A stretch of DNA of 33,954 nucleotides from Fontibacillus phaseoli (GTDB lineage Bacteria; Bacillota; Bacilli; Paenibacillales; Paenibacillaceae), in the NCBI RefSeq assembly GCF_003337355.1, contig NZ_QPJW01000015.1, positions 74,054 to 108,007 of the forward strand, read 5' to 3'. The translations under genes were made by a program, and so were the position numbers. Shown here piece by piece: positions 7,005 to 16,000 of this stretch. The notes under the pieces were generated by a model, which ran no database searches, was not told where the DNA came from, and was given only the letters and a program-made list of their open reading frames with translations. Every line of letters starts with the position of its first letter. Within the stretch, counting starts at the first letter, position 1.

Positions 7005-7550
7005 ATGCAACTGCTAAGCTTTTTAAACGAGCATATCGAAATGTTGAGCCTGTTGTGGCTTTTTCCCGTGACGTTCCTGTTTCACGATTTTGAAGAAATA
7101 TTAACGGTCGAAAAATGGGCCTTAAAGCACGGTGATCGTGTCCGGCAATCCCTGCCCGGCTTCGCTAGAAGAGCCTTCCAATCCTCACTTCGAATGAACA
7201 CGTTCCATTTTGCCAAGGACGTGTTGTGGGTGTATTCGATCATCGTGCTCGTAACGATGCTGGCCGTTTTCTTCGATTTCTACCTGCTTTTTTTGGCGGC
7301 TTTGCACTTGTATTTTCTGCATGTGTTCACCCATATCGGCCAAACGCTGTACCTGAAGCAATACACTCCCGGCGTCGCCACCGCGATTTTTCCGGTGCTC
7401 CCTTATTCGCTTTACGCTTACTACCGCCTGCTCTCCGACCAAATCATAAGCACCGGGGACCTTCTGTGGAGCCTGGGTGTCATGCTCGTTCTGGTTCCGA
7501 TCGGAATAATCCTGCTCTTGAAAGGAAGAGACCAATATGTGAACACCTGA
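7005..7550 (+). CDS. HXXEE-domain membrane protein
   Basis: A 181-residue integral membrane protein with about four to five hydrophobic segments (around residues 12-28, 70-90, 92-110, 122-140 and 150-172). The family-defining motif is present as HDFEE at residues 27-31, in the first hydrophobic region. It has a conserved HxxxxFTHIGQT-like central segment (LHVFTHIGQT). HXXEE proteins are uncharacterised; a metal-binding role for the His/Glu motif is an often-made guess only. AAGGAG lies 7-8 nt before the ATG. It is in an operon with the TetR gene upstream, suggesting inducible expression. It is convergent with the phosphatase gene, 52 nt away, with no clear terminator between. Confidence 0.85.
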   Translation: MQLLSFLNEHIEMLSLLWLFPVTFLFHDFEEILTVEKWALKHGDRVRQSLPGFARRAFQSSLRMNTFHFAKDVLWVYSIIVLVTMLAVFFDFYLLFLAALHLYFLHVFTHIGQTLYLKQYTPGVATAIFPVLPYSLYAYYRLLSDQIISTGDLLWSLGVMLVLVPIGIILLLKGRDQYVNT

Positions 7551-7602
7551 AAACTCAATATAAACTTAATCCAGAGGTGCAGATGCCGGCCAAAATCCCG
7601 AA

Positions 7603-8853
7603 TCAGTCCTTTTGCAATACAAATTCGTCCAGCTTGTTTCCGTCCACGTCATAGGCTTGATAAGTCAGCCTGTTCCCGTTGACCGTTATCCCCGCGAACA
7701 TCTGCTTCCCGTTTTGAAAATGGACCGCATGATAAAACTTATCCTTTTTCTTGTCGTTGAATTTCGATCCGGATGCATTCGTCACAACATAAACCGCCCC
7801 TTCCCCCTGCCCCGCTATCTCTCCGTTCTTTAGCGGAAAGGATCTGGAGTACTCGTGATTATGGCCCTGCAGTACCAGGTCGACGCCGAATTCATCAAAC
7901 ACCGGCACCCAATCGCTGATTTTTTCGTACCTGTTCCCCCCATAAGCCGGACGATGGATGGCAACGATTATCCATGTCTTATCACTGTTCTCTAAATCTT
8001 GCCGGAGCCACGCGGTCTGTCCTTTGATGTTGGATTCCGTATTCATCACGACGATATGGGCGTTCCCGTAGTCGAAAGAATATGTCGTTCCTGCGGCAGA
8101 GCCCTCCGCCCCATTTTCCGGCAGATTGAAATGTGAGGTAAACCGCTCGGAATCCCCTTTCACTTCGTCATGATTGCCGGTCACCGGCATCAGCGGAATC
8201 CGGGACAGCCAGGGCGCAGCTTTTCCGAAAAAATAATCCCATGCTTCCTCATCCTCCGGCTCTTCCGTCAGGTCCCCGTTATGAAGTATCCATTTCGCAT
8301 CCGAAAACGTTTCAAAGGCCCTGTCCAGCGTTTTTCCCCATAGCTCGAAGTCCTCTTCCAGTGCCCCTTGCGAATCCGTGACATTCAGAAACGTAAACGC
8401 GGTCTCATCCGTACCCTCTGTCGTAAAAATGGCAGGCTGACTCCAACCTTGCTCCGTACCATCCCCAACCCTATAAATATAGGCCGTTCCCGGACTCAGT
8501 CCGGTCACCTCCACCTTATGAACCGCTTCCTGCAGGCCTTCTTCCAACGTTATAACCGTGGAGACGGTTTGGAAAGTCCGCGTCCCGCTCTTTTCCAGTT
8601 CTCCCGCTTCCGTTCCGGTTGCCAGTTGCAAAATCCCTTCCGACTCCGCATTCTGCGAATACCAAGTAAAGGCCCGGGACGTTTCCGGATCTCCCTTAAA
8701 GGTCGTCACTAAGGATTTTGCCGATTTGCCATACCCGGGATCTTTTTCCAGGCCGCGGCCATTCCACTTTTCGAGCACTACCACTCCCGCCAGAATAACG
8801 ACGCACAGCAGCGCTATCCCGCCTATGGAGATACTGCGTTTTCTCCTGCTCAT
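7603..8853 (-). CDS. membrane-anchored purple-acid-phosphatase-like metallophosphoesterase
   Basis: A 416-residue protein with an N-terminal signal anchor (hydrophobic residues 9-27, no lipobox). A fibronectin-like N-terminal purple acid phosphatase domain follows (about 45-146; it ends in the typical AIFTTE). The catalytic metallophosphoesterase domain occupies about 152-400. Metal-ligand motifs are in order: D160, GDLTE (193-197), GNHDE (226-230), H300 and GHNHE (330-334). It should hydrolyse phosphate mono- or diesters outside the cell. The ATG at 8853 has GGAGGAG 6 nt upstream. It is divergent from the VTC operon, with a TTGACA at 8914-8919 in the shared region. A Pho-like direct repeat there may link it to phosphate starvation. 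The third motif reads GNHD rather than GNHE, as in many bacterial members. Confidence 0.87.
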   Translation of the reverse strand: MSRRKRSISIGGIALLCVVILAGVVVLEKWNGRGLEKDPGYGKSAKSLVTTFKGDPETSRAFTWYSQNAESEGILQLATGTEAGELEKSGTRTFQTVSTVITLEEGLQEAVHKVEVTGLSPGTAYIYRVGDGTEQGWSQPAIFTTEGTDETAFTFLNVTDSQGALEEDFELWGKTLDRAFETFSDAKWILHNGDLTEEPEDEEAWDYFFGKAAPWLSRIPLMPVTGNHDEVKGDSERFTSHFNLPENGAEGSAAGTTYSFDYGNAHIVVMNTESNIKGQTAWLRQDLENSDKTWIIVAIHRPAYGGNRYEKISDWVPVFDEFGVDLVLQGHNHEYSRSFPLKNGEIAGQGEGAVYVVTNASGSKFNDKKKDKFYHAVHFQNGKQMFAGITVNGNRLTYQAYDVDGNKLDEFVLQKD

Positions 8854-8913
8854 ATCGTTCTCCTCCCGATTGTCGCATTTCTTTCTTACGATTTTTTACC
8901 TTCTGCATCCAAT

Positions 8914-8930
8914 TGTCAACGCAATGTAAA
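8914..8930 (-). promoter_or_regulatory. possible PhoP box / -35 of phosphatase promoter
   Basis: On the minus strand TTTACA (8925-8930) and TTGACA (8914-8919) are separated by 5 nt, an 11-bp period. That resembles the TTAACA-like paired hexamers bound by PhoP in Bacillus. TTGACA could equally be a plain -35 element. Only two of the usual four repeats are seen. Confidence 0.35.
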
Positions 8931-8933
8931 AAC

Positions 8934-8950
8934 ATTCAGTTTATATTCAG
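8934..8950. promoter_or_regulatory. 11-bp-spaced direct repeat ATTCAG-N5-ATTCAG
   Basis: ATTCAG occurs at 8934-8939 and 8945-8950, exactly one helical turn apart, in the divergent region between the phosphatase and VTC genes. This geometry is typical of OmpR-family response regulators. A weak -10 (TAGCAT, 8983-8988) without a good -35 follows on the plus strand, which would fit an activated promoter for the VTC operon. Confidence 0.4.
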
Positions 8951-9029
8951 TATCCGTTAAGTGAGAAATCAGCAAACCTTGCTAGCATGAGTTCTGTGAA
9001 CAAGCGAGAGAAAAGAGGTGTTAATAGCA

Positions 9030-9752
9030 TTGGATACCGTTTATAAAAATTTAAAATTCCGCCATGAGCTTAAATTCCTGATCAACCGCCATCAATATTA
9101 CATCATCAGCCAGCGGCTGAAAAATCTGATTCAGCATGACCAACATGCGGACCGGGACGGTGAATACCATATTCGCAGTTTGTATTTTGACGACATCGAC
9201 GGCTCCGCCTTGTCCGAAAAACTCGGAGGATTCCGCAATCGCTGCAAATACCGGATTCGCATCTACAACATGGGCGACCAAATCATTCACTTTGAGAAAA
9301 AAATCAAACAGGGCGATTACATTGCCAAACTGAAGGAACCGTTGACCCGGGAAATGTATGATGTCATATTAAACGGCGATTATGAAGCGCTCCGCCAACC
9401 GGATAAGCCATTCATGATGGAATTGTACCGGGAAATGAAGCACAACTTCCTTCGTCCCAAGGTTATCGTCGACTATGTGCGCGAGCCGTACGTCTGCGCG
9501 AACGGCAATGTCCGGATTACGTTTGACAAAGAGCTCCGGACCGGCCTGCACGCTACGGATATTTTCGACCGGTCGCTGCGGCCCGTACCGGCCATGGACG
9601 ACCAGCTGATTATTCTCGAAGTCAAGTATGACGAATATCTTCCGGAAGTGATCCGGACCGCCCTGCAAATGGAGGGACTCCGACAGCAATCCGCTTCAAA
9701 ATACGTCATCTGCTGCAAGTATCTAAAATTGAATTCCTGGGAGGATCAATAA
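9030..9752 (+). CDS. VTC-domain protein (polyphosphate-polymerase-like)
   Basis: About 240 residues forming a single VTC domain, the tunnel-fold domain of yeast Vtc4 polyphosphate polymerase. The basic and acidic signatures are present: FRHELKFLI near the start, YRIRIYN, HFEKKIK, VIVDYVREPY and LEVKYDEYLP. The start is probably TTG at 9030, 9 nt after AGAGGTG; a GTG at 9018 within that site would add four residues. It is the first gene of a three-gene operon with a DUF4956 membrane protein and a CotH-like kinase, a conserved trio in Bacillota. Whether bacterial members make polyphosphate or modify something else is not settled. It has no membrane segment of its own and is likely cytoplasmic, next to the DUF4956 partner. 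Confidence 0.85.
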   Translation: MDTVYKNLKFRHELKFLINRHQYYIISQRLKNLIQHDQHADRDGEYHIRSLYFDDIDGSALSEKLGGFRNRCKYRIRIYNMGDQIIHFEKKIKQGDYIAKLKEPLTREMYDVILNGDYEALRQPDKPFMMELYREMKHNFLRPKVIVDYVREPYVCANGNVRITFDKELRTGLHATDIFDRSLRPVPAMDDQLIILEVKYDEYLPEVIRTALQMEGLRQQSASKYVICCKYLKLNSWEDQ

Positions 9753-9757
9753 TTTTC

Positions 9758-10453
9758 ATGAATACGAATAATCAGTCTACCAATTTCAGCGATATTATCA
9801 AAAATTCCATTATGGACAATTTCACTTCGGATATCAGTATTTCCAAAATTCTGATTACCCTCGGCATTTCATTCATTATTGGCTTGTTCATTTTTATTTT
9901 GTACAAACGGGTATTCAGCGGAGTGCTCTACTCCAAAAGCTTCAACGTGTCGCTAATCGGCATGACGATGGTTACAGCAATGATCATCATCGCCGTCAAC
10001 TCCAACCTGGTGCTCTCGCTCGGTATGGTCGGCGCCCTGTCGATCGTTCGGTTCAGAACGCCGATTAAAGATCCGACCGACTTGATCTTCCTGTTCTGGG
10101 CAGCGGCTGCGGGCATCGTGACCGGCGCCGGCTTCTTCACACTTGCAGCAATCGGCTCCGTCATCGTCGGGCTCGTCATGTTCTTGTTTATTAAGAACAC
10201 CTCGGTGGAAACGCCTTACTTGCTGGTCGTGAACTGTGACAACGATGAAAGCGAAGGCCTGATCCATGCCCGATTGCGCAGCCTCGTTAAACGCTACAAC
10301 GTCAAACAAAAAACCGTGGCTCCAGGCAATATCGAGATGACGCTTGAAATCCGCCTCCGCGATGGAGAAGGCCGGTTTGTCAATCAGATCTCCGAACTCA
10401 GCGGGGTGAAAAATACCATTCTGATCAGCTATAACGGCGATTATGTATCCTAA
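9758..10453 (+). CDS. DUF4956 membrane protein
   Basis: A 231-residue protein with about four predicted membrane segments: residues 29-47, 64-84 (MTMVTAMIIIAVNS), 88-100 and 113-143. The signature GMVGALSIVRFRTPIKDPTDLIFLFWAAAAG-type region spans roughly residues 89-125 and marks DUF4956. The last 75 residues are soluble. It starts 6 nt after the VTC gene, with GGGAGG about 12 nt upstream. The function is unknown. Constant association with VTC and CotH suggests it forms the membrane part of one assembly, possibly a polymer-handling or protein-phosphorylating complex; that is inference. Confidence 0.85.
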   Translation: MNTNNQSTNFSDIIKNSIMDNFTSDISISKILITLGISFIIGLFIFILYKRVFSGVLYSKSFNVSLIGMTMVTAMIIIAVNSNLVLSLGMVGALSIVRFRTPIKDPTDLIFLFWAAAAGIVTGAGFFTLAAIGSVIVGLVMFLFIKNTSVETPYLLVVNCDNDESEGLIHARLRSLVKRYNVKQKTVAPGNIEMTLEIRLRDGEGRFVNQISELSGVKNTILISYNGDYVS

Positions 10454-10468
10454 AACGAGGTGACGAAG

Positions 10469-12433
10469 ATGAAGAGGAAAGGAAGACTTTCAAAGCTTCT
10501 TCTATCCTTATGCTCGCTGCTGCTGATCTTTGGACTAGCTGCCTGCAATGGTACGGTTCAAAACAAGGACACCGGAAACACGGCGGTATCGAAGGAAGAA
10601 CAGAAGCTGGATGAGGAGGTTTTTCCCAAGGATAAGGTCGTCGACGTCAAAATCACGATCGATGAAGAAGATTTTCAGGACATGCTGGACAATGCCAGCG
10701 CAGAGGAATACAAAACGGCTTCGGTCGATTACAACGGCAAGCATTTTGACAATATCGGCATCCGGACCAAAGGCAATTTGAGCTTGCGCAGCGTCGTGCA
10801 AATGCCGGATTCGGACCGATACAGCTTTAAGCTGTCTTTTGACGAATATCTCAATCAGACTTTGGACGGCATCAGCAAAATAAACCTGAACAACAATTAC
10901 AGCGACGCCACCTCCATGCGCGAATTTCTGACCTACGAGTTGGCGGAAGAGATGGGGCTTCCCACGCCGAAGTATTCGTTCGTTAATGTCTACGTCAACG
11001 ACGAGCTCTGGGGCTTCTATCTTGCCGTTGAGCAAATCGGCGACGCGTATTTGAACCGGCACTTCGGAAACGCCTACGGAGCACTTTACAAGGGCGAAAT
11101 GACCGGAAACGGCAGCGACCTGGCCTGGCTCGGCGACGATCCCGATTTATATACCGGGCTGGCGCTGAAGTCGGACACGACGAACGACGACGTGTTGATC
11201 GATATGCTCGATGAGCTGAACAACGGTTCGGATTATGAAAAAGTGCTGGACGTGGAAGAATCGCTCGGTTATATCGCCCTGAATGTGCTCACCAACAATA
11301 GCGACAGTTACATCGGCGGGAATAAGCAGAACTACTACTTGTATGAGGACAACGGCGTATTTTCCGTGCTGCCTTGGGATTACAACATGGCGTTCGGCGG
11401 CATGGGCGGCGGTGGCGGCATGGGCGGCGGATTTGGCGGCGCCGGCCGCAACAAGCCTGACGCCACGGGTGCCAGCAATGCCGATGAGGCAGGAGCAGAT
11501 ACCGGCGTGAGGAAAACTGAAGCAGTGGCAGCCCCTGGGGGCAGAGGCGGCAGCAGTCTGCTGATCGATGAACCGACGCAAGGCGCAGTTGCCGAACGGC
11601 CGCTGGTAGCGAAACTGTTGGCCGTCGAAGATTATAAGGATTTGTACCACTCCATCCTTCAGAAAGCGGTGGACGGCTTCCTTGCAGACGATACCTTTTC
11701 GGCCCGCGTCAACGAAGTGTATGAAATGATCTCTTCCTATGTGGAATCAGATCCTAGACCCTTCTATACGTATGAAGAGTTTGAACAGGCTGTTCCCAAA
11801 CTGATCTCCACCAACGCCTCCCAAGTGAAGAACATATCCCAACAGTTGGACGCCACGCTTCCGTCTTCCGGAGACGGTTCCGGCAGCGGCGGTGGATTTG
11901 GCGGCGGGATGGGCGGTGGCAGAGGCGGAGACGACCGCGGCGCTTTCGGGGCCGGGGGCGCTCAAGCCGGACAAGCGCAAGGCGCTGCAACTGCCGGCCA
12001 AGATAATGCAACCGGCGGCGGGAACGAAGCGGCGGACGCCGCTGGAGGCGGACAAGCCCCGCAAGTAGCGGCGGGCGGAGACGCCAGCACTCAGGCTCCG
12101 CAGGACGGTGAAGGCGGCCAGATTCCCGGCGGGCAACCGCCTGGCGGTGCTGACGGCCAAGTGCCCCCAGCGCCGCCGGATGCTGCCGCTAACGCCAAGG
12201 GCAACGCGGACAGTCAGGCACAGCAAGGAGCGGACGGTGACCAATGGGGCCGAGGTGGCGAATTTGGCGGCGGCGGTCCGACGGGCTTGAATGTTGGCCC
12301 CGGCGGATTCGGCCAAGGAAACGAGCGACAGGTGCAAACTAATCCCCATGAAGCTGTTACTGCAGGTATATCCCTGCTGATTCTGCTGCTCGCCTGCGTA
12401 TTCATTATCTTTTTCAAAAGAAGACGTTTGTGA
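10469..12433 (+). CDS. CotH-kinase-family lipoprotein with Gly-rich insertions
   Basis: A 654-residue protein. A lipoprotein signal ends in LAAC (Cys26). The CotH kinase fold follows: VVDVKITIDEEDFQDML, IGIRTKGNLSLR, INLNNNYSDATSMREFLTYELA, YLAVEQIGDAYL, LYKGEMTG and SDSYIGGNKQNYYLYEDNG...LPWDYNMAFGG. A Gly-rich insertion of about 60 residues (about 312-375) interrupts the domain right after the PWDYN motif, before PLVAKLLAVEDYKDLYHSI. A second low-complexity region rich in Gly, Ala and Gln occupies about 470-625. The C-terminus is a single membrane segment (about 630-648) and a KRRRL tail, so the protein may be tethered at both ends on the outer face. CotH proteins phosphorylate spore-coat proteins in Bacillus, but here the partner genes are VTC and DUF4956. 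The ATG at 10469 follows GAGGTGA; it starts 15 nt after DUF4956. Confidence 0.85.
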   Translation: MKRKGRLSKLLLSLCSLLLIFGLAACNGTVQNKDTGNTAVSKEEQKLDEEVFPKDKVVDVKITIDEEDFQDMLDNASAEEYKTASVDYNGKHFDNIGIRTKGNLSLRSVVQMPDSDRYSFKLSFDEYLNQTLDGISKINLNNNYSDATSMREFLTYELAEEMGLPTPKYSFVNVYVNDELWGFYLAVEQIGDAYLNRHFGNAYGALYKGEMTGNGSDLAWLGDDPDLYTGLALKSDTTNDDVLIDMLDELNNGSDYEKVLDVEESLGYIALNVLTNNSDSYIGGNKQNYYLYEDNGVFSVLPWDYNMAFGGMGGGGGMGGGFGGAGRNKPDATGASNADEAGADTGVRKTEAVAAPGGRGGSSLLIDEPTQGAVAERPLVAKLLAVEDYKDLYHSILQKAVDGFLADDTFSARVNEVYEMISSYVESDPRPFYTYEEFEQAVPKLISTNASQVKNISQQLDATLPSSGDGSGSGGGFGGGMGGGRGGDDRGAFGAGGAQAGQAQGAATAGQDNATGGGNEAADAAGGGQAPQVAAGGDASTQAPQDGEGGQIPGGQPPGGADGQVPPAPPDAAANAKGNADSQAQQGADGDQWGRGGEFGGGGPTGLNVGPGGFGQGNERQVQTNPHEAVTAGISLLILLLACVFIIFFKRRRL

Positions 12434-12442
12434 TTTTGAAGT

Positions 12443-12486
12443 AACCGTCAGCGGTGTCCGATGAACTCCCTGACGGTTTTTTGCAT
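12443..12486 (+). terminator. terminator of the VTC-DUF4956-CotH operon
   Basis: ACCGTCAG at 12443-12450 pairs with CTGACGGT, followed by TTTTTT. It lies about 10 nt past the CotH stop codon. The loop is long, but stem and T-run are clear. Confidence 0.85.
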
Positions 12487-12524
12487 ACATGAGGGAATGT
12501 ACAACCACTCTGAACTTTCCTTTC

Positions 12525-12707
12525 CTGTAAAAGTGCAGCTTTTTCAAGGTTTTTTAATAAAAACAGGTAATCTGCTGAATTTGTGCAGTATTTTTACGCA
12601 CAGAACGGCATTTGTCTGGACTAAACTGAAAATTCATGCATTTTCGCAGGATTTTAGTTAGATAAGGAGCTCTACTGCTCCAATTGATGTACTTTTGCAG
12701 GATTTAC
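12525..12707. repeat. cluster of degenerate CTGCA-TTTT-TGCAG elements
   Basis: Four related short elements: CTGTAAAAGTGCAG (12525-12538), CTGCTGAATTTGTGCAG (12572-12588), TGCATTTTCGCAGGATTTTA (12637-12656) and TGTACTTTTGCAGGATTTAC (12688-12707). The last two are 51 nt apart. Similar elements recur at 33369-33495. They fill the gap between the CotH terminator and a broken VOC gene. Confidence 0.55.
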
Positions 12708-12726
12708 CTCGTTCTATCTGGCACAA

Positions 12727-12936
12727 TTGTGGAAAAAATGGGGCGAGAATTCCGAACAATTGATTGTGTTTCCGTTTATGCCGGCTGTATCGATTTACTC
12801 TGACAATCCGGATGGTCATTCCGTTGAACTGATTGCCATGCTGGAAGATACTCCGCGACCCGAACTGGAGTTGATACTTTGGAAGGACTGGGAGAAGCTT
12901 CATGCGAGGGAGTTTCCACTGATACAGGAAAATTGA
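12727..12936 (+). pseudogene. C-terminal remnant of a VOC/glyoxalase-family gene
   Basis: An open frame encodes about 70 residues containing FPFMPAVSIYSDNPDGHSV, then ELIAMLEDTPRPELELI and LWKDWEKLH. This is the DPDGH-x-(I/V)EL end typical of vicinal-oxygen-chelate proteins, which normally have 120-150 residues. The N-terminal half is missing: upstream the frame runs into the repeat cluster, and the only start available is a TTG without a ribosome site. It is best read as a decayed gene. A shared terminator follows at 12965. Confidence 0.5.
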
Positions 12937-12964
12937 GACTTAATTGCTAGGTTAGCGTGAGCAT

Positions 12965-12994
12965 AAAAAAGAACCCCCGAGAGGGTTCTTTTTT
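12965..12994. terminator. bidirectional terminator
   Basis: AAAAAAGAACCC and GGGTTCTTTTTT form a perfect 12-bp stem around CCGAGA. It is symmetrical, so it works in both directions. It ends the amylase transcript, whose stop codon is only 7 nt away, and anything coming from the VOC remnant side. Confidence 0.9.
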
Positions 12995-13000
12995 ATAGCA

Positions 13001-16000
13001 TTATGCCGCCAAGCGGTTCCACCATTTGGTACTTTGCAACCCATAAGCCGATGAATCCAAGGTCTGCCCCTCTTCTGCCAAGACACCCGGATTCGCCGTA
13101 TTACCCTGTTCCGTTTCAGTCTGGGGGTCTATTTCCACCGGAACATTCGGCTCTGCCGGAGCATCGGGTACTATTATGGAATCAAGCCCGGTCGGAGTAT
13201 CCGACGCTGGAGCGGATGCCGGAGCGCCCGGTTGGATGTTACCAGAACCCATGTAGGTCCACGTTCCAGCGTTGAAGTAATAATTTTTCCCGTTGTTGCT
13301 GTCCCATTGTCCATTTCCGTTATTGAAACAAGCCTCCATACGGGTGGCATCACCAATAACGACCGTAAGCTTGCTGTATCCCGTCACTTCCGAGGCTTCC
13401 ATCGCTACCCCCGGCGCGGCTGTCCACGCACCGCCTTCAGGACGGTAATGCAAGTAAGGTGTGCCGAAGCCATGCTTATAGTACACCGTCACCGTATTGG
13501 TAGCTGTCGGATTAGGTGCTCCTTCGACGATCTGACCATTGCCTTTGTAAGTCCATGTACCCGTACCAAAGAAATAATTCCTCTGATTGTTGCTGTCCCA
13601 CTGTCCGTTCCCGCTATTAAAACAAGCCTCTAAACGGGTTGCCGTTCCGATATCAATCGTCAGCTTGCTGTATCCGGGAACTTCGGAAGTTTCCATTGCC
13701 ACTCCCGGCGCAGACGTCCATGTACCTCCTTCCGGACGGTAATGCATGTAAGGTGTGTTAAAGCCATGCTTATAGTACACCGTCACTTTGTTTCCGCCCG
13801 TTCCGGCAGGCGCGGTAGTTACTTCCAATACTTCACTTGGATCCGACTCATTGTTGGCGGCATCCCGGGCTTTAACGGTATATAAATACGCCGTTTCCGG
13901 AGAAAGTCCCGTATCCGTAAAAGTGGTGGCCGCGGAGCTGCCGACTTTGGCCCCATTCCGGTAAATATCATATCCGGTTACCGCGATATTATCGGTCGCA
14001 GCATCCCAGGCCAAAGTAACACTCTTATCGGTCGCCCCTGTGGAGCGCAAGTTTCCGGGTGCCGTTGGCGCGATCGTATCTCCTCCCCCATCCGGATTGG
14101 ATTCATGCCAAGTTCCGTCATACCACCCTTCGGCGCTTCTTGCGAATCCCGGCTGACTTTGCCCCGGATTTTGCTTGCCGCTTCCGTCACGGAAGATCAC
14201 CGAGACGCTGTCAACGCCATCGATCTTATAGGAATACCAATCCCCGGTTTCTTTGACCATGACCGGTGCAGTAGCCCAGGTCGGCTCGGTCACTTTAGGC
14301 GAAGTACCGTAATAGTACAAGTACGGGCTCCCCCAGTCTGCCGGTTTCTTAAAGTGAATCGTCAGTCCGGCATTAGGATCCTTCTTGGTGTATTTGTACT
14401 GCTGCGTCGATACCCCTTCCTCATTTTCTGCGTACAATCTCAATGTAGTAAAGTCATCGAAATTCATATCTTCACCGATTGTAATTTCGGTTCCGTCCGT
14501 GAAGCTGATTCCTTGCTCCGGAGTACTGCCGTCCAAGGTATATTTCCCGCTATCCGCCTTGTTCAAACGAAGCGTAATCTTCAAAGTCTCCGTCTTAAAG
14601 GTCCCGCCGGCAGGTGAGGCCGATAGGATCGGGAGCTTGGTTTCCGCTCCTTGCTCGATTAATATCAATCCGTTCGCCCCTGGCGTAAAGGTCGCAATGC
14701 CGCCGCTTACAAGGGTCTCATTACCGGTGTAGACGTCACGGACCATGGTGCCGTCAGGGAATGTCGAAGCTACGTTCACATTCGTTGATCCCGCTGCGCC
14801 TACAACGATGACCACCTTATCTTCGATTCCGTTCTTGCTATACGCCCGTTTAAACGTGTAAGGGCTGTCACTGATTTTTTCATGGCTGCCCGCCCCCACG
14901 GCGATATGATTGTTCCGGAACTGGCCTACCTTTTGCCAATGTGACAATACAGTCTGATTCAAGTTGTTCCAGTCCATCGACGAACGCGTTCCTTGCTGCG
15001 GATCGGAACCCGTCGCGCCAAAAGCTCTGGCCGATTCATCGCCATAGAACGTCTGAACGCCGCCAGGCAGAAGAAGCAGAGCCGTGCCGGCTTGTATTAA
15101 TCGGCTTCGGTCGTACAACCGCGTATCATGCGAAGAAATATAGCTCAGAACATTAAAGTTTGGATCGCTATTGATTTTGGAGGCATAATCCGCATAGATC
15201 CCTTCCAGCGAATTGATATTGGCATCCTGGAACGAGAAATTGATGATCGAGTCAAATCCGTTATTGAAATACTCGCTTTTCCCTACCCCATGGCCCCATA
15301 CTTCACCGGTCATCCAAAAGTTGTCCGTCCAGTCCGCGCCCGGCTTATCGGGATTCTTTTGTCGCCATCTTTCGAGCGCGGCGCTGCTCTCGTTTTTAAG
15401 CTGTTTCCACCGGTTTAATTCCACATGCTTTGCCGTATCCGCCCGGAATCCGTCAATCCCGAACTCTTCCACCCAAGCCGCCAGCCACTTGCTCACGTAG
15501 TCGGCCGGAGCCACGCCCAAGTCTTTGCGCAAGTTTTTGGCCGAGGGAACAATCCATGGCTCGTATCCGCCGGTCTCCTTCCCCCACTTCGTTTGCAGGA
15601 GCGGAGGAAGACCGATGCTGTTCGTCACATTGGTGCGGAAATCCGGTAAGCTGCCTACGCACTGCGTCAAATCGCTACCGCCGCAGCTTTCATAACCGGC
15701 GATGCCGGCACGCACCCATCCGCCCCACCATTTGGACCAAGCGGAGGAATCGTTATAGTTAATAATGTCATGGTAGCTGTGCCAGGTCTGACCGCTGCCC
15801 GGCGTCCAGCCGGCACCGATGCCGTTCCTTGCGCCAAAGCTATATTCCTCCATATCCTTCAAGGTTGCATAGCCCGGGTGGTTCATAATCACGTCTAGCA
15901 CGACCCGAATTCCCTTTGCATGGGCCGTATCTACGAATTCGCGCATCTCTTCTACAGTGCCCATGTTTTTGTCCATCGTAGTATAATCAAGTGCATAATA

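Noticed and set aside
11747..12547. 266-residue minus-strand frame opposite the CotH gene
   Set aside because: It is a shadow of the GC-rich low-complexity coding region and includes the terminator of the plus-strand operon.
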